From positions 1,057,001 to 1,121,000 of the forward strand of contig NZ_LR732469.1 in the NCBI RefSeq assembly GCF_902506425.1: DNA of 64,000 bases, in the 5' to 3' direction. Below, one piece after another: positions 15,251 through 27,337 of this stretch (positions are counted from its first letter, which is position 1; every line of letters starts with the position of its first letter). The stretch is from Novosphingobium sp. 9U (GTDB lineage Bacteria > Pseudomonadota > Alphaproteobacteria > Sphingomonadales > Sphingomonadaceae). Under the pieces are notes generated by a model. The model was given only the letters and a program-made list of their open reading frames with translations, ran no database searches and had not been told where the DNA came from. A program made the translations under genes and the position numbers.

Positions 15251-16720
15251 TCAGGAGTGATCCGCGAGGTAGACCAGCGCCCGGTCCATCAGCGGCGTAG
15301 CGGCAATGCCGTCGGGCACGTCGTTGGCATAGATCGCGAAGGTCAGCCGCTTTCCGCTGCGTGCAGTAAAATAGCCGGCGAGGGCATTGCTGGCGTTGAG
15401 CGTGCCGGTTTTCGCCGTGATCTTCCCGTCCGCGAGCGAAGTGCCAAGGAAACGGCGCGAGAGCGTACCGTCCTGCCCGCCGATCGGCAGCGACGCGCGC
15501 CACTGCGCACCCCAGCTCTGGTGCGCGATCCAGCCTAGCAGCCGCACCATGCCGCGCGGCGCCACGCGGTTGTAGGTCGACATGCCCGATCCGTCCGACG
15601 CGCTGGCCTGCAACGGCGTGACGCCCGCTTGCGCCAGCATGGCCTTGACCACCAGCAGCCCGTCGCCGACCGAGCCCGACCCTTTTACCGCGCCCAGCTG
15701 CCGTAGCAGCAGCTCTGCATGCAGGTTCTGGCTGACCTTGTTGGTCAGCACGATGTCCTCGCTCGTAGGCGGCGGGCTGAGCGTTGCGAGGGCCGGCGGT
15801 TCGGCCCGCGCGGCGGGTGGCGGCGCGACGCCGCGGAGCTCCGGATCGTCCTGCGGCAAGGCGGCACGATGGCGGGCCGTGACTTTCCCGGTCACCTGCA
15901 CGCCTGCTGCGTGAAGCAAGGCAGCGAAGCGCCAGGCGGTGAACTCGGCAGGATCGTCGATGCCCACGCGGATGTTGGCGACGCGGCCCGGGCCGACGGC
16001 TCCGGTCACCACCAACGTGCGCGAGCCGAGCAGGCGGTCGATGCCGATGGTGCTCGTCGGTTCCGCGACGGTGAGGGTGCGGTTGTCGATGGTGAAGTAA
16101 GCCGGCGCGTTGATGGCGGCCAGTTGTCCCGGCGTGGTGGCGGAGGCGGAGAGCCACTGCTCGTTGTTGTCAAGGGTGAGTGCGGAGACGCCGGTTCCGG
16201 AGCTGGTCTGGATGTTGTTCCAGCTCATGCCCGCACTCCAGCGCTGGTCGGGGAAGGCAGTGTCGTCGCCGATCACGTCGCGGACCTTGCGCACGCCAGT
16301 GGCGGCCACCTGCGTGGCGAGCTCGGCCAGGCAGTCCACCCGGCAATCGGGCGCGCTCGACATCTGCGCGTCACCGTGGCCGACCAGTACGACGTCGGGG
16401 GGCTGGTCGTCGGAAGCCTTGTCGAGGCGGACCGAGGTGCCTCGGGCACTCGCGGGCAAGCGCACCGGAGCCTCACCGGAGAGCGCCCAAGCCGCCGCCG
16501 CAGTGGTCAGCACCTTGGTGTTGGACGCGGGCAGGTATCGCCCCTCGGGATCGAGGGCGATCAGTTCGCGCCCACCCTCGTCCGCCACGACCATGCCCCA
16601 GCGTGTGCCGGGGCCAGCCTCAGCCAGGATCGCGGCGACGCCTTCGCTCAACGGATCGGCGCGCGCAGGCGAGGGCAGGAGGGCGAACCCGATCAGGACC
16701 TGCAAGGCGAGGCGCGGCAT
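15251..16720 (-). CDS. dacB: D-alanyl-D-alanine carboxypeptidase/endopeptidase (PBP4, peptidase S13)
   Basis: A 489-residue class C penicillin-binding protein. An N-terminal signal peptide (ALQVLIGFALLPSPARA) is followed by the active-site SxxK at S66-K69 (ASNTK), the SxN region in SDGSGMSTYNRV and the KTG box in ITAKTGTLN. A family insertion lies between SxxK and SxN. It acts in the periplasm, trimming D-Ala from peptidoglycan stem peptides and cleaving crosslinks. It is followed by the RND efflux operon on the same strand with a 58-base gap. Confidence 0.93.
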   Translation of the reverse strand: MPRLALQVLIGFALLPSPARADPLSEGVAAILAEAGPGTRWGMVVADEGGRELIALDPEGRYLPASNTKVLTTAAAAWALSGEAPVRLPASARGTSVRLDKASDDQPPDVVLVGHGDAQMSSAPDCRVDCLAELATQVAATGVRKVRDVIGDDTAFPDQRWSAGMSWNNIQTSSGTGVSALTLDNNEQWLSASATTPGQLAAINAPAYFTIDNRTLTVAEPTSTIGIDRLLGSRTLVVTGAVGPGRVANIRVGIDDPAEFTAWRFAALLHAAGVQVTGKVTARHRAALPQDDPELRGVAPPPAARAEPPALATLSPPPTSEDIVLTNKVSQNLHAELLLRQLGAVKGSGSVGDGLLVVKAMLAQAGVTPLQASASDGSGMSTYNRVAPRGMVRLLGWIAHQSWGAQWRASLPIGGQDGTLSRRFLGTSLADGKITAKTGTLNASNALAGYFTARSGKRLTFAIYANDVPDGIAATPLMDRALVYLADHS

Positions 16721-16777
16721 CGCTTCTTGCTAGCTCACTGAGCGGCGCGGACAAGGCGCGCACCCGCGTGGCAGACT

Positions 16778-18178
16778 TCAGCTTGCTCCGCCCATTGCAC
16801 GGACCAGTGCCACGCTCGTCTGCATGCGCCGGGTCTGCACAGAGAGGTAGGCGCGCTGCGCGTCGAGCGCGTCGGTCTGCGCGGTGACCACGTCGAGGTA
16901 ATCGGAAGCCCCGTCGCGATAGCGCACCATGGCGATCTCGCTGGTGCGCTGTGCGGCCTGTGCGGCCTGCAACTGCGCGGCCGCCTCTGACGAGAGATGA
17001 TGGCTGGCGGCGATCGCATCTTCCACCTCGCGGAAGGCGGTCAGCACGGTGCTGCGGTAGTCCGCCGAGATCTCGTCGTACCGAGCGCGGGAGATGCGGA
17101 CTTCGGCGCGGCGGCGGCCACCGTCGAACAGGTTCAGCACCGTCGAGATCGGGCCGAGCGCCCAGAAGCTGCTGGGAGAGCTGAGGAAGTCGCCTCCGGT
17201 CGACTGCCAGCCGCCCGTGGCGCCGAGCGTCAGCGACGGGAAGTAGGCGGCGCGCGCTACGCCGATCTGAGCATTAGCAGCGAACACCCGGCGCTCGGCG
17301 GCTGCGATGTCGGGCCGGCGCTGCAGCAGCTCGGAAGGAGTACCGATGGGCAGCGTCGGCGCGTCGAACGGCTGCACCCGCGGCTCGACCGCGAACTCGC
17401 TCGCGACCGCGCCGGTGAGCGCCGCCAACTCATGCTCGGTCGCGGCGCGCTGGTTGGCGATCGCCGCGACTTGCGCCTGCGCGTTGCCGAGGACTGTTCG
17501 GGCCCGGTTGACGTCAATGCCGGACACGATGCCGCCGCGATGACGCGTGTCGATCAGGTTGCGCGCACGGGTGAACGCGGCAACGGAGCGGTCGAGCAAC
17601 TGCGCTTCGGCATCAAGGCCCCGCAAGCGGAAGTAGGCATCGGCGACTGCGGCCTGGAGGCTCAAGCGGGCGGAGGCGAAGTCGGCCTGGCTCGCTTGTG
17701 CCTCGGCGCGGTTGGCTGCGACCGTGTTGCGTATGCGGCCCCATAAATCGAGCTCGTAGCTGATGTCGCCACTCAGGACATATTCGTTGTACTTGGGCGC
17801 ACTGCCCGTGCTCAGCGGCCGCTCGCGCGAGAGCCGGTTGCGCGAAGCATCGGCGCCGACATCGACTTGCGGGTAAAGGTCGGCCTGGCTTGACCGCACG
17901 GCCGCACGCGCCTGGTCGTAGCGGGCGAGCGCCGCCGCCAGCGTCGGGCTAGCCGCCTCGGCGCGCGATTCCAGATCGGTGAGGATCGGATCGTCGTAGG
18001 CCTGCCACCAGCTTCCGCGCGCCTCGGCATCGCGCGGGGTTGCAGCCGACCAGCCCGCGACCTCCTTGAACTGCGCGGGAGCAGTGGTCTGCGGCGGCGT
18101 GTAGTCGGGCGCCATCGAGCAGGCGGCGAGCGAGGCTGCCAGCGCGGCGATCGCGACCGAGCGGATGAGCCTAGCCAT
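16778..18178 (-). CDS. RND efflux outer-membrane lipoprotein (NodT/OprM family)
   Basis: A 466-residue outer-membrane channel. The signal peptide ends in a lipobox (ASLAAC), so the mature protein is lipidated. Two repeated TolC/OEP domains follow, with LESRAEAASPTLAAALARYDQARA and ISYELDLWGRIR in the first and LPIGTPSELLQRRPDIAAAERR in the second. ATG at 18178 overlaps the adaptor stop by 8 bases (ATGGCTAG). It forms the exit duct for the pump encoded upstream. Confidence 0.93.
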   Translation of the reverse strand: MARLIRSVAIAALAASLAACSMAPDYTPPQTTAPAQFKEVAGWSAATPRDAEARGSWWQAYDDPILTDLESRAEAASPTLAAALARYDQARAAVRSSQADLYPQVDVGADASRNRLSRERPLSTGSAPKYNEYVLSGDISYELDLWGRIRNTVAANRAEAQASQADFASARLSLQAAVADAYFRLRGLDAEAQLLDRSVAAFTRARNLIDTRHRGGIVSGIDVNRARTVLGNAQAQVAAIANQRAATEHELAALTGAVASEFAVEPRVQPFDAPTLPIGTPSELLQRRPDIAAAERRVFAANAQIGVARAAYFPSLTLGATGGWQSTGGDFLSSPSSFWALGPISTVLNLFDGGRRRAEVRISRARYDEISADYRSTVLTAFREVEDAIAASHHLSSEAAAQLQAAQAAQRTSEIAMVRYRDGASDYLDVVTAQTDALDAQRAYLSVQTRRMQTSVALVRAMGGAS

Positions 18179-19379
18179 TGGCCTTGTCCGGCTTGGCGGG
18201 CGGGGCGATCTGAACGCGATCGCCGGTGCGGATCGAGTCCGGCGGCGAGTCGATGATCTTCTCGCCGGCGCGCAGGCCGACCGAGACGAGCACGGTCTTG
18301 CCCTCGTCACGCGCGATCTTGACGGGCCGCAGGGTGACGCGGTTGCCGGCGCCGACCACGGCCACGGTCGGCCCGCTGCCGCCGTAGATGACTGCGCTGC
18401 CGGGCAGGCGCATGCCGCTGGCGGCGCCCTGGAAGGCGAAGCGCACGTGGGTGTAGGCGCCGGGCTTGAGCGCACCGTCGGGATTGTCCGCCTGCAGCTC
18501 GACCAGCATCGCGCCCGAGGTCGCGTCGACGGCGTCGGCGCTGCGGGTGAGGGTGGCGGTGACTTCGCGGTCCGGGAACTCGGGCAGGCTGAGCCTGGCC
18601 TCCATGCCGGGGTGCACTTGCGAGGAGTAGACCTGCGGCACCCGCACGAAAATGCGGACGCGGTGCACGTCCGAGATCGTGAACAGCGGCTGCGTGGCGA
18701 TGTTGCCTGCGACCACCAGGGCGCCGATCTGCGCCGAGCGGCTGGTGACGATGCCGGCGAACGGTGCCTTGAGCTGGGTAAAGCCGCGCAAGGCGTTCAG
18801 CTCGCGCACATTGGCGAGAGCGGCATTGGCGAGTGCGTTCTTGGCTGCAAGATCACCCGCCTTCTCGTCAGCCTCCTGGCGCGACACCGCGTCCTCGGCA
18901 AGCATCGACTGCCAGCGCCGGGAGGTGGTGGCGGCAAGCTGGCGGTTGGCGAGCGCAGTCTGATAATCGGCGCGCGCCGAGGCGAGCCGCTGGTCGAGTT
19001 CGGGCGCATCGAGGATCGCCAGCGTCTGGCCGGCTTGCACCCGGTCGCCGATATCGGCGAGCCACTTGCGCACATAGCCAGTCGTCCGGGCGTTGATCGC
19101 GGCGCTGTTGTAGGCCTGCACGTTGCCGGGGAGCACCAATCCGTCGCCGCCCTGGTTCGCGGTCGGGGTCACCACGGCCACCGTCGGGATCGCCGCTTCC
19201 TGCGACACGGCTTCGAGCTGATTGGTGGCGTTGATGCGCGAGGTGATCCCCACGCCCACGACGACAAGTGCGACCACGGTGGCGCCGATACCCACGCGCT
19301 TCAGGGTACGGCTGTCGGGGCCGTCGCTGGTGCCGGTGCTGGTGGAGGTGTCGATCTCGGGTGAGTGCTGGTCAGACAT
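18171..19379 (-). CDS. RND efflux periplasmic adaptor (HlyD/MFP family)
   Basis: A 402-residue membrane-fusion protein with one N-terminal membrane anchor (VGIGATVVALVVVGVGI), a barrel-sandwich half (LPGNVQAYNSAAINARTTGYV; VQAGQTLAILDAPELDQRL), an alpha-helical hairpin (about 130-200), the second half (LKAPFAGIVTSR) and a beta-barrel. It links the permease to the outer-membrane channel. The gene overlaps both neighbours by 8 bases (ATGTCTGA at its start), so the three are tightly coupled. Confidence 0.93.
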   Translation of the reverse strand: MSDQHSPEIDTSTSTGTSDGPDSRTLKRVGIGATVVALVVVGVGITSRINATNQLEAVSQEAAIPTVAVVTPTANQGGDGLVLPGNVQAYNSAAINARTTGYVRKWLADIGDRVQAGQTLAILDAPELDQRLASARADYQTALANRQLAATTSRRWQSMLAEDAVSRQEADEKAGDLAAKNALANAALANVRELNALRGFTQLKAPFAGIVTSRSAQIGALVVAGNIATQPLFTISDVHRVRIFVRVPQVYSSQVHPGMEARLSLPEFPDREVTATLTRSADAVDATSGAMLVELQADNPDGALKPGAYTHVRFAFQGAASGMRLPGSAVIYGGSGPTVAVVGAGNRVTLRPVKIARDEGKTVLVSVGLRAGEKIIDSPPDSIRTGDRVQIAPPAKPDKANG

Positions 19380-22300
19380 GGCTGGGCTGCAGTTCCATCG
19401 CGGGAGTTCCTTCGCGGCCGGTGTCCTGAGATGTCCGGCGGCGGTGCACGAAGCTGAAGATGGTGGGGACGAAGAAAAGCGTTGCTATCGTAGCGCAGAT
19501 GAGGCCGCCGATCACCGCGCGGCCAAGCGGCGCGTTCTGCTCGCCGCCCTCGCCCAGGCCGAGCGCCATCGGCGCCATGCCGATGATCATGGCGAGTGCG
19601 GTCATCAGCACCGGGCGGAAGCGGACCATGCCCGCGCGCATCGCGGCTTCGAAGGCGTCGCCGGTCTCGGCCAGCTGCTCGCGCGCGAAGCTGACGACCA
19701 GGATCGAGTTCGCCGTCGCCACGCCCATGCACATGATCGCGCCGGTGAGCGCCGGAACCGAGAGCGTGGTGCCGGTCATGAACAGCATCCAGACGATCCC
19801 GGCAAGCGCGGCGGGCAGGGCGGTGATGATGACGAAGGGATCGACCCAGCTCTGGAAGTTCACCACGATCAGCAGGTAGATCAGGAAGATCGCCCCGACG
19901 AGGCCGAAGCCGAGCCCCGAGAAAGCGGTGTTCATGGTCTGGTACTGGCCGCGGATCGCCACGGAGGTGCCCTTGGGCAGCTCCTTGGCGAGAGAGTCGA
20001 TCGCGTCCTGTGCCGCACCCGCCACCGCGCCGAGGTCACGCCCGCGCGTGGTCGCGTAGATGTCGATCACCGGCTGGATGTTGTAGTGCGACACTACCGG
20101 CGTCGTGCTGGAGAGCGAAATGTTCGCCAGCGCGCCCAGCGGCTGCGTGGAGGCCCCGCCGGCCGAGATCGGGATGTCCGACAGCGCATCGACCGAGCCG
20201 ACCTGGTACTCGGGCGCCTGCGCCACCACGGGGTAGGAAACGCCGTTGTCGGGGTTCACGAAGAACACCGGCGCGGTCTGCGAGGTGCCGGCGAGCGAAG
20301 CGGCGAGGCCGCCGGTCACGTCGCGTTCGGTGAGGCCATATTGGCCGATGCGCGAGCGATCTACATCGACGTCGATCTGCGGCGCGCGCGCGGGCTGCTG
20401 GATGCGCAAGTCGGCGATGCCGGGGATCAGCGCCAGCTTGGTCATCAGCTTGTGCGTGTACTCGCGCACGGCTTCGGGATCCTTGCCGCTGACCTGGATA
20501 TCGAGCGGCGAAGGTGAGCCGAAGTTCAGGATCTGGCTGGTAATGTCGGCAGGCAGGAACGCGAAGGTGGCGCCCGGGAAACGGCGTGGCAGCTCTGCGC
20601 GCAGCTTTTCGACGAACTCGTCGGTCGGCGCATGGCCTTCCTTCAGCTTAATCGAAACGTCGCCGTCCTGAGGGCCCAGGGTGCCGCTATTGTTGTAGAT
20701 CGTGTTGATCGAGCTGGAGGACAGGCCGATGTTGTCGATCGTGGTGTCCAGCTGGTCCGCCGGGATGATCTCGCGCACGGCGGCGCTGATCCGCTCGAAC
20801 TCGGCCGCCGAAGCCTCGATCCGGCTGCCGATGGGCAGGCGCACGTGCATGGCGATCTGGCCGGAATCGATTGCGGGGAAGAAGTTGCTGCCCAGGAACG
20901 GCAGCAGCCCGAACGAGAGCACGACGATCGCCAGGAAGCCGATCATGAACGCCTTGCGGGCCACCAATGCGCGGCGGAGCAGGCCGATGTAGCCGCTGCG
21001 CACCTTCTCGAAGCGCGCCTCGAACCCGCGTTGGAAGCGGACCAGGGGATTACGCGAGCCGGCGTGACCCGCGGCATGTTCGTCCTCGCCGGCCTGGTGT
21101 GGCTTGAGGAGGTACATCGCCATGGTCGGCACCAGCGTGCGCGAAAGGATGAACGACGCGATTATGGCGAAGACGACCGAGAGCGCCATTGGCACGAACA
21201 GGTAGCCCGCGACGCCCGGCAGGAAGAACATCGGCACGAACACGATACAGATGCAGAGCAGCGAGACGAACGCCGGCGTCACGATCTGCGCAGCGCCGTC
21301 GAGGATCGCCTCGATCACGCCTTTGCCTTGCTCGAGATGCCAATTGATGTTCTCGATGGTGACAGTCGCGTCGTCCACCAGGATGCCGACGGCAAGCGCC
21401 AGTCCGCCCAGCGTCATGACGTTGAGCGTCTGCCCGAACATGGCCAGCGCGGCGATGGCGGCCAGGATCGCCAGCGGAATGGAGAGGGCGATGATCACCG
21501 TCGAGCGCCAGGAGCCCAGGAACAGCAGGATCATCAGCGAGGTCAGTGCCGCCGCGATTGCGCCTTCATGGATGACCCCGTTCACCGCTGCCTTCACGAA
21601 CAGCGATTGATCACCCACCGGCACGATCTTGAGCGTGGAAGGCAGCGTCGCCGCAATCTTGGGCAGCGCTTCCTTGACCCCGTCGACCACGGAGAGTGTC
21701 GAGGCCGCGCCGTTCTTCAGCACGGTGAGCAGCACCGAGCGCTTGCCCTCCACGTGGACGACGTTCTGCTGCGGCGCGCTGCCGTCACGCACGAAGGCGA
21801 CATCGCGCATGTAGATCGTCGCGCCGTTGACAACCTTCACCGGCAGGTTGTTCAGCGCCTCGATCGAGTTGGGCGCGTTGTTCAGGCGCACGCTGTACTC
21901 GGTTTCGCCAATGCGCGCAAAGCCGGCCGGGTTGATCTGGTTCTGCGCGGCGATGGCGTTGCCGACATCCTGCGCCGACAGCCCGCGTGCCTGCAACGCT
22001 TGCGGGTTGAGATCGATCTGCACCTGGCGGCTCTTACCGCCGAACGGATAGGGCATCGCCAAGCCGGGGATCGTGACCAACCCCGTACGCACCTGCTGTT
22101 GGCCGATGTCCGCAAGCTGCTGCTCAGACAAGCCTTGGCCGGAAAGCGCCAGCTGCAGGATCGGCACGGTCGAGGCCGAGTAGTTGAGGATGAAAGGCGG
22201 GTTGATGCCCGGTGGCATCTGCTTGAGCACCGTCTGCGAGATCGAGGTCACCTGCGCGGTCGCGGTGCGGATGTCGACACCTGGCTGGAAGTAGATCTTG

Positions 22301-22578
22301 ACCACGCCGATGCCCTGAAAGGACTGGCTCTCGATGTGCTCGATATCGTTGACGGTGGTCGTCAGCACGCGTTCGAACGGCGTGATGATGCGATCGCCCA
22401 TGTCCCTTGGCGGCAGGCCGGAATAGGTCCAGGCGACTGCGATCACCGGCACCTTGATGTCAGGGAAGATGTCCACGGGAGTGCGCAGAGCCGCCAGCAT
22501 GCCGCCGATGGCGATCAGGATCGCCATGACGATAAACGTCAGTGGGCGGTGCAGGGCGACTTTGACGATACCGATCAT
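19372..22578 (-). CDS. RND efflux permease (AcrB/HAE-like)
   Basis: A 1068-residue inner-membrane pump. The start MIGIVKVALHRPLTFIVMAIL is the first helix, followed by the TPVDIFPDIKVPVIAVAW porter segment, and the TM4 proton-relay pair is seen in GILVDDATVTIENI. A second large periplasmic loop and a C-terminal helix bundle (TGAIMCMGVATANSILVVSF) complete the two-fold repeat. ATG at 22578 replaces a longer, unlikely extension to 22689. Substrates cannot be told from sequence; lack of metal-specific motifs favours organic compounds. Confidence 0.93.
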   Translation of the reverse strand: MIGIVKVALHRPLTFIVMAILIAIGGMLAALRTPVDIFPDIKVPVIAVAWTYSGLPPRDMGDRIITPFERVLTTTVNDIEHIESQSFQGIGVVKIYFQPGVDIRTATAQVTSISQTVLKQMPPGINPPFILNYSASTVPILQLALSGQGLSEQQLADIGQQQVRTGLVTIPGLAMPYPFGGKSRQVQIDLNPQALQARGLSAQDVGNAIAAQNQINPAGFARIGETEYSVRLNNAPNSIEALNNLPVKVVNGATIYMRDVAFVRDGSAPQQNVVHVEGKRSVLLTVLKNGAASTLSVVDGVKEALPKIAATLPSTLKIVPVGDQSLFVKAAVNGVIHEGAIAAALTSLMILLFLGSWRSTVIIALSIPLAILAAIAALAMFGQTLNVMTLGGLALAVGILVDDATVTIENINWHLEQGKGVIEAILDGAAQIVTPAFVSLLCICIVFVPMFFLPGVAGYLFVPMALSVVFAIIASFILSRTLVPTMAMYLLKPHQAGEDEHAAGHAGSRNPLVRFQRGFEARFEKVRSGYIGLLRRALVARKAFMIGFLAIVVLSFGLLPFLGSNFFPAIDSGQIAMHVRLPIGSRIEASAAEFERISAAVREIIPADQLDTTIDNIGLSSSSINTIYNNSGTLGPQDGDVSIKLKEGHAPTDEFVEKLRAELPRRFPGATFAFLPADITSQILNFGSPSPLDIQVSGKDPEAVREYTHKLMTKLALIPGIADLRIQQPARAPQIDVDVDRSRIGQYGLTERDVTGGLAASLAGTSQTAPVFFVNPDNGVSYPVVAQAPEYQVGSVDALSDIPISAGGASTQPLGALANISLSSTTPVVSHYNIQPVIDIYATTRGRDLGAVAGAAQDAIDSLAKELPKGTSVAIRGQYQTMNTAFSGLGFGLVGAIFLIYLLIVVNFQSWVDPFVIITALPAALAGIVWMLFMTGTTLSVPALTGAIMCMGVATANSILVVSFAREQLAETGDAFEAAMRAGMVRFRPVLMTALAMIIGMAPMALGLGEGGEQNAPLGRAVIGGLICATIATLFFVPTIFSFVHRRRTSQDTGREGTPAMELQPSHV

Positions 22579-22859
22579 CGACTTCTCCGACCCTCTCGCC
22601 ACGCTCGGGAGCCATCCCTTGCGATGCTGAAGACGATCCTTGCTCCAATTTCCTGATCGACGTTCCTGCAGTGCAGACCTGCGCAGCATGACGTCGGAAC
22701 AACGAACAGGCCAAGCGCTTTCTAAAAGGAGCGTCGTAGGGCCGAGCCGTTGCGAGGGAACCCTCGTGCATTGCCGTTGCGCTGCTGGATCGTTTCAGTC
22801 CAATACATTATTCCGCTGGATCGATAGCTTTCGCGTCTTGATCATGGCAGAAGCTTCGC

Positions 22860-23750
22860 ATGGACCTGCGACATCTGCGCTACTTCACTTGCCTTGCCGA
22901 GGAGTTGCACTTCGGTCGCGCCGCGGGGCGCCTGGGTATATCGCAGCCACCGCTCAGCCAGCAGATCCGCGCCTTGGAAGAGGAGCTGGGAGTGCAGCTG
23001 TTCGAGCGTACCAGCCGGCGGGTGCGGCTTACCGAGGCGGGGTGCCAGTTCCTCCCGGCCGCCCGAGCCACGCTGGCTCAGGCCGATGAGGCAGTGCAGA
23101 TCGCACGCCAGGCGCATCGCGGCGACATCGGCCGCTTGCGTCTGGGCTTCTCGACATCGGTGCCCTTCATCCCGCACGTGATGGACGCGCTCTCCCGCTT
23201 TCGCGAAGCCTATCCGCACGTCAGCCTGGAACTGGACGAACTGCCGCGCGACGAGCAGCTTTCACGCCTTGAGCGCGGGCTGGTAGACATTGCCATCATG
23301 CGCAGCTTCTCGCCGTTGCAGTTGCCCGCACATGTGCAGCGGGTGTGCCTGCAGCGCGAGGGTGTCATGCTGGCGATGCGCAAGGACCACCCGCTCACCC
23401 GGCGCGAGGCTCCGCTGACGTTCGGCGATATTGAGGGCGAGCCGCTCATCATGTTCGGTGCAATCAACGGCGCTGGCTTCAACGAACGCATCATGGAGGA
23501 GTTCGCCGTGTTGGGCTTTCGCCCCAAGGTGGCGATGGAGGCCGGAAGCTTTGCCACGCTGCTGGGCCTGACAGCAGCCGGACTGGGCATCACGGTGCTC
23601 TCGCGTTCGCTGGCTCGCCTGAATGTCGATACGCTCGCATTCCGGCCGCTAGATGTGCCGTTCACCAGTGAGCTGCAGATGCTGCACATCGAACCGTCAA
23701 GCGCCCCCGCCACGAACTTTCGTCGGATCATCTCTGAGGCGCCCGCTTGA
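22860..23750 (+). CDS. LysR family transcriptional regulator
   Basis: A 296-residue LysR regulator: winged helix-turn-helix at residues 1-60 ([40 protein letters not shown]) and a periplasmic-binding-like effector domain. The N-terminal pattern is like the BenM/CatM group. It is divergent from the RND efflux operon, with about 280 bases between starts (22579-22859), where operator and both promoters must lie; I could not define a LysR box with confidence. It likely controls the pump. Confidence 0.92.
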   Translation: MDLRHLRYFTCLAEELHFGRAAGRLGISQPPLSQQIRALEEELGVQLFERTSRRVRLTEAGCQFLPAARATLAQADEAVQIARQAHRGDIGRLRLGFSTSVPFIPHVMDALSRFREAYPHVSLELDELPRDEQLSRLERGLVDIAIMRSFSPLQLPAHVQRVCLQREGVMLAMRKDHPLTRREAPLTFGDIEGEPLIMFGAINGAGFNERIMEEFAVLGFRPKVAMEAGSFATLLGLTAAGLGITVLSRSLARLNVDTLAFRPLDVPFTSELQMLHIEPSSAPATNFRRIISEAPA

Positions 23751-23846
23751 GATAAGGGCGAAGATCAATGCACAATGTATACAACGCTGCCCAATTGCGG
23801 CAGGCGCTCTGGCACACTTGCGTCATCATCGAATAGGATATCCCGC

Positions 23847-24275
23847 ATGAGCCGTATCACCCTGAACCAAGCCAATGCTTGCATCGCCGCTGCACTCGTC
23901 AAAGGTGAGGAACTCGGCCTGAAGCCGCTGAGCGTGGCAGTCGTGGATGCCGGCGGCCATATGATCGCGTTTCAGCGGCAGGATGGCGCATCGTTCGGAC
24001 GCATGCAGATCGCCCAAGGCAAGGCCGTCGGCGCGCTGGCCTTGGGTGTATCCTCACGCAAGGTTGGAGACATGGCGGTTGAACGGCCTTGGTTCGTCGG
24101 AGCACTCGCGGCATCGGCGCCGCATGCGGTGATCCCTGCCGCGGGCGGGATCATCGTCGTCGATGGGGCGGGCGAGGTAATCGGCGCAGTGGGTGTTACC
24201 GGCGATACCAGCGACAATGATGAGCTCGCCGCGCTGGCGGGTCTCGCCGCGGCGGGGCTCCAGGCTCAGGGTTGA
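23847..24275 (+). CDS. GlcG/HbpS-family protein
   Basis: A 142-residue protein of the HbpS/GlcG (DUF336) fold, with SVAVVDAGGHMIAFQRQDGA, SFGRMQIAQGKAVGALALG and a glycine-rich GGIIVVDGAGEVIGAVGVTGD end. Members bind heme or cobalamin or sit beside oxidoreductases, and many have no known role. ATG at 23847 is chosen because it begins the conserved domain. It follows the LysR gene by about 100 bases and could be regulated by it. Confidence 0.88.
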   Translation: MSRITLNQANACIAAALVKGEELGLKPLSVAVVDAGGHMIAFQRQDGASFGRMQIAQGKAVGALALGVSSRKVGDMAVERPWFVGALAASAPHAVIPAAGGIIVVDGAGEVIGAVGVTGDTSDNDELAALAGLAAAGLQAQG

Positions 24276-24383
24276 CGGCTCAATCCAAGCTCTCGCTTGC
24301 GCGATCCCGCCCCGGGCGTGCTAAGCCGCCGTGACGGAATCGCCCGGGCGATCTCCGCGACAAGAGTGCCAAGGAGAGAGCGC

Positions 24384-26330
<1,947 letters not shown>

Positions 26331-26374
26331 GGCAATGAGCTAACGCAAACCCTGCTTCGCAACTATCCCTACTG

Positions 26375-26403
26375 GCCGCCCCCGCTGAGGCGGGGGGCCG
26401 CTT
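26375..26403 (+). terminator. Hairpin after acs
   Basis: CCCCCGC (26379-26385) pairs with GCGGGGG (26390-26396) around a four-base loop, followed by a T-rich stretch (CTTCTTTGTG). A plausible intrinsic terminator for acs. Just downstream (26425-26455) is a piece of a dispersed repeat (CGGGATCCCCGCCTTCGCGA). Confidence 0.6.
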
Positions 26404-26576
26404 CTTTGTGTGAGCTCAAAAGAACAAGCGGGATCCCCGCCTTCGCGAGGATGACGTATTGTGGCATGTTGTGATGCGTTAAGAGCTGGCCCGATGCACC
26501 GGGCTTTAGAGCCGAGCATCTGCGCGCCGCACCTCTTGTAGAGGCGGGCAATCCATCCAGCATGTCAGAAGAAATT

Positions 26577-26653
26577 TGGTCGGGACGAGAGGATTCGAAC
26601 CTCCGACCCCCACACCCCCAGTGTGATGCGCTACCAGGCTGCGCTACGTCCCG
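26577..26653 (-). tRNA. tRNA-Pro (anticodon GGG); CCA encoded
   Basis: A 77-base cloverleaf on the minus strand: acceptor CGGGACG/CGTCCCG, D arm with GCGC/GCGC, anticodon loop CTGGGGG giving GGG, T loop TTCGAAT, discriminator A and encoded CCA. The C1-G72 first pair is typical of bacterial tRNA-Pro. Confidence 0.95.
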
Positions 26654-26978
26654 ACCGGAGGCGCGCCTATAGGCAAGCCTTCGCCGGAGTGCAAGCACGC
26701 TTCGTCACCTCGGACGAAAGTGCGCCTTTGCAATCGTGGAGCGGGCGGCCACCGGGACAAGGAACATCCTCACCTCGCCACCGCCCACGCTGAGCCTGTC
26801 GCAGCATGCCACCCGATAGTGAGACCCACTCCATCGCCCCACCACTCGTTCGGCCCCACGCGTTGCACGCCTCGCGCGATGCTGCTAACCGCGCGCGCTG
26901 ATCGAATATGTTCGCACCGGTCCGGCCCATGCGCCGCCACGGCGCGAGACCACAGTTTCAGAAAGCGTGCCTTCGCCC
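26654..26978. other. Intergenic region without a supported gene
   Basis: About 325 bases between tRNA-Pro and yajC. I see only a partial dispersed-repeat motif (GCTGAGCCTGTCG near 26788-26800), and presumably the promoters of tRNA-Pro (leftward) and yajC-secDF (rightward). Open frames here are short and lack family features. Confidence 0.6.
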
Positions 26979-27320
26979 ATGCCTACCACCGTCCTCTCGA
27001 TGCTCGCCGCCGCTGGTGCAGGCGCCAATGCCGCGCCGCCTGCCTGGCTGAGCTACCTGCCGTTCGTGGCGATGGGCCTGATCTTCTGGTTTCTCATCAT
27101 GCGCCCGCAGATGAAGCAGCAGAAGGAGCAGAAGGCCAAGCTGGAAGGCATCAAGAAGGGTGACGAAGTGCTCACCGGCGGCGGCTTCGTCGGTAGGGTG
27201 ATCAGCGTCGACGAGAACTACGTCAACGTCGAGATCGCCCAGGGCGTGCGCGTAAAGGCGGTCAAGTCGACGATCGCCGACGTGATCCCGCCGGCCGGTT
27301 CGAAGCCGGCGAACGACTGA
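26979..27320 (+). CDS. yajC: Preprotein translocase subunit YajC
   Basis: A 113-residue single-pass membrane protein: a hydrophobic helix (LPFVAMGLIFWFLIMRPQ) followed by the conserved QQKEQKAKLEGIKKGDEVLTGGGFVGRV segment and a short cytosolic beta domain. It associates with SecD/SecF at the Sec translocon. ATG 26979 is used; GTG 26967 gives four more residues and is possible. It is 17 bases upstream of secD, so it is the first gene of a yajC-secD-secF operon. Confidence 0.95.
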   Translation: MPTTVLSMLAAAGAGANAAPPAWLSYLPFVAMGLIFWFLIMRPQMKQQKEQKAKLEGIKKGDEVLTGGGFVGRVISVDENYVNVEIAQGVRVKAVKSTIADVIPPAGSKPAND

Positions 27321-27337
27321 GCGAAGGCGCTGAACTG

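Noticed and set aside
20632..22656. A 674-residue open frame on the plus strand through the RND permease
   Set aside because: Low-complexity Arg/Asp/His/Gln sequence without any domain; the minus strand encodes a full RND permease.
22579..22689. N-terminal extension of the RND permease
   Set aside because: The first transmembrane helix begins at MIGIVKVALHRP (22578); the extension has no family match and lies in the shared regulatory region.
26667..26930. Possible 87-residue protein upstream of yajC
   Set aside because: No ribosome binding site, no family features, and partly repeat-derived sequence.
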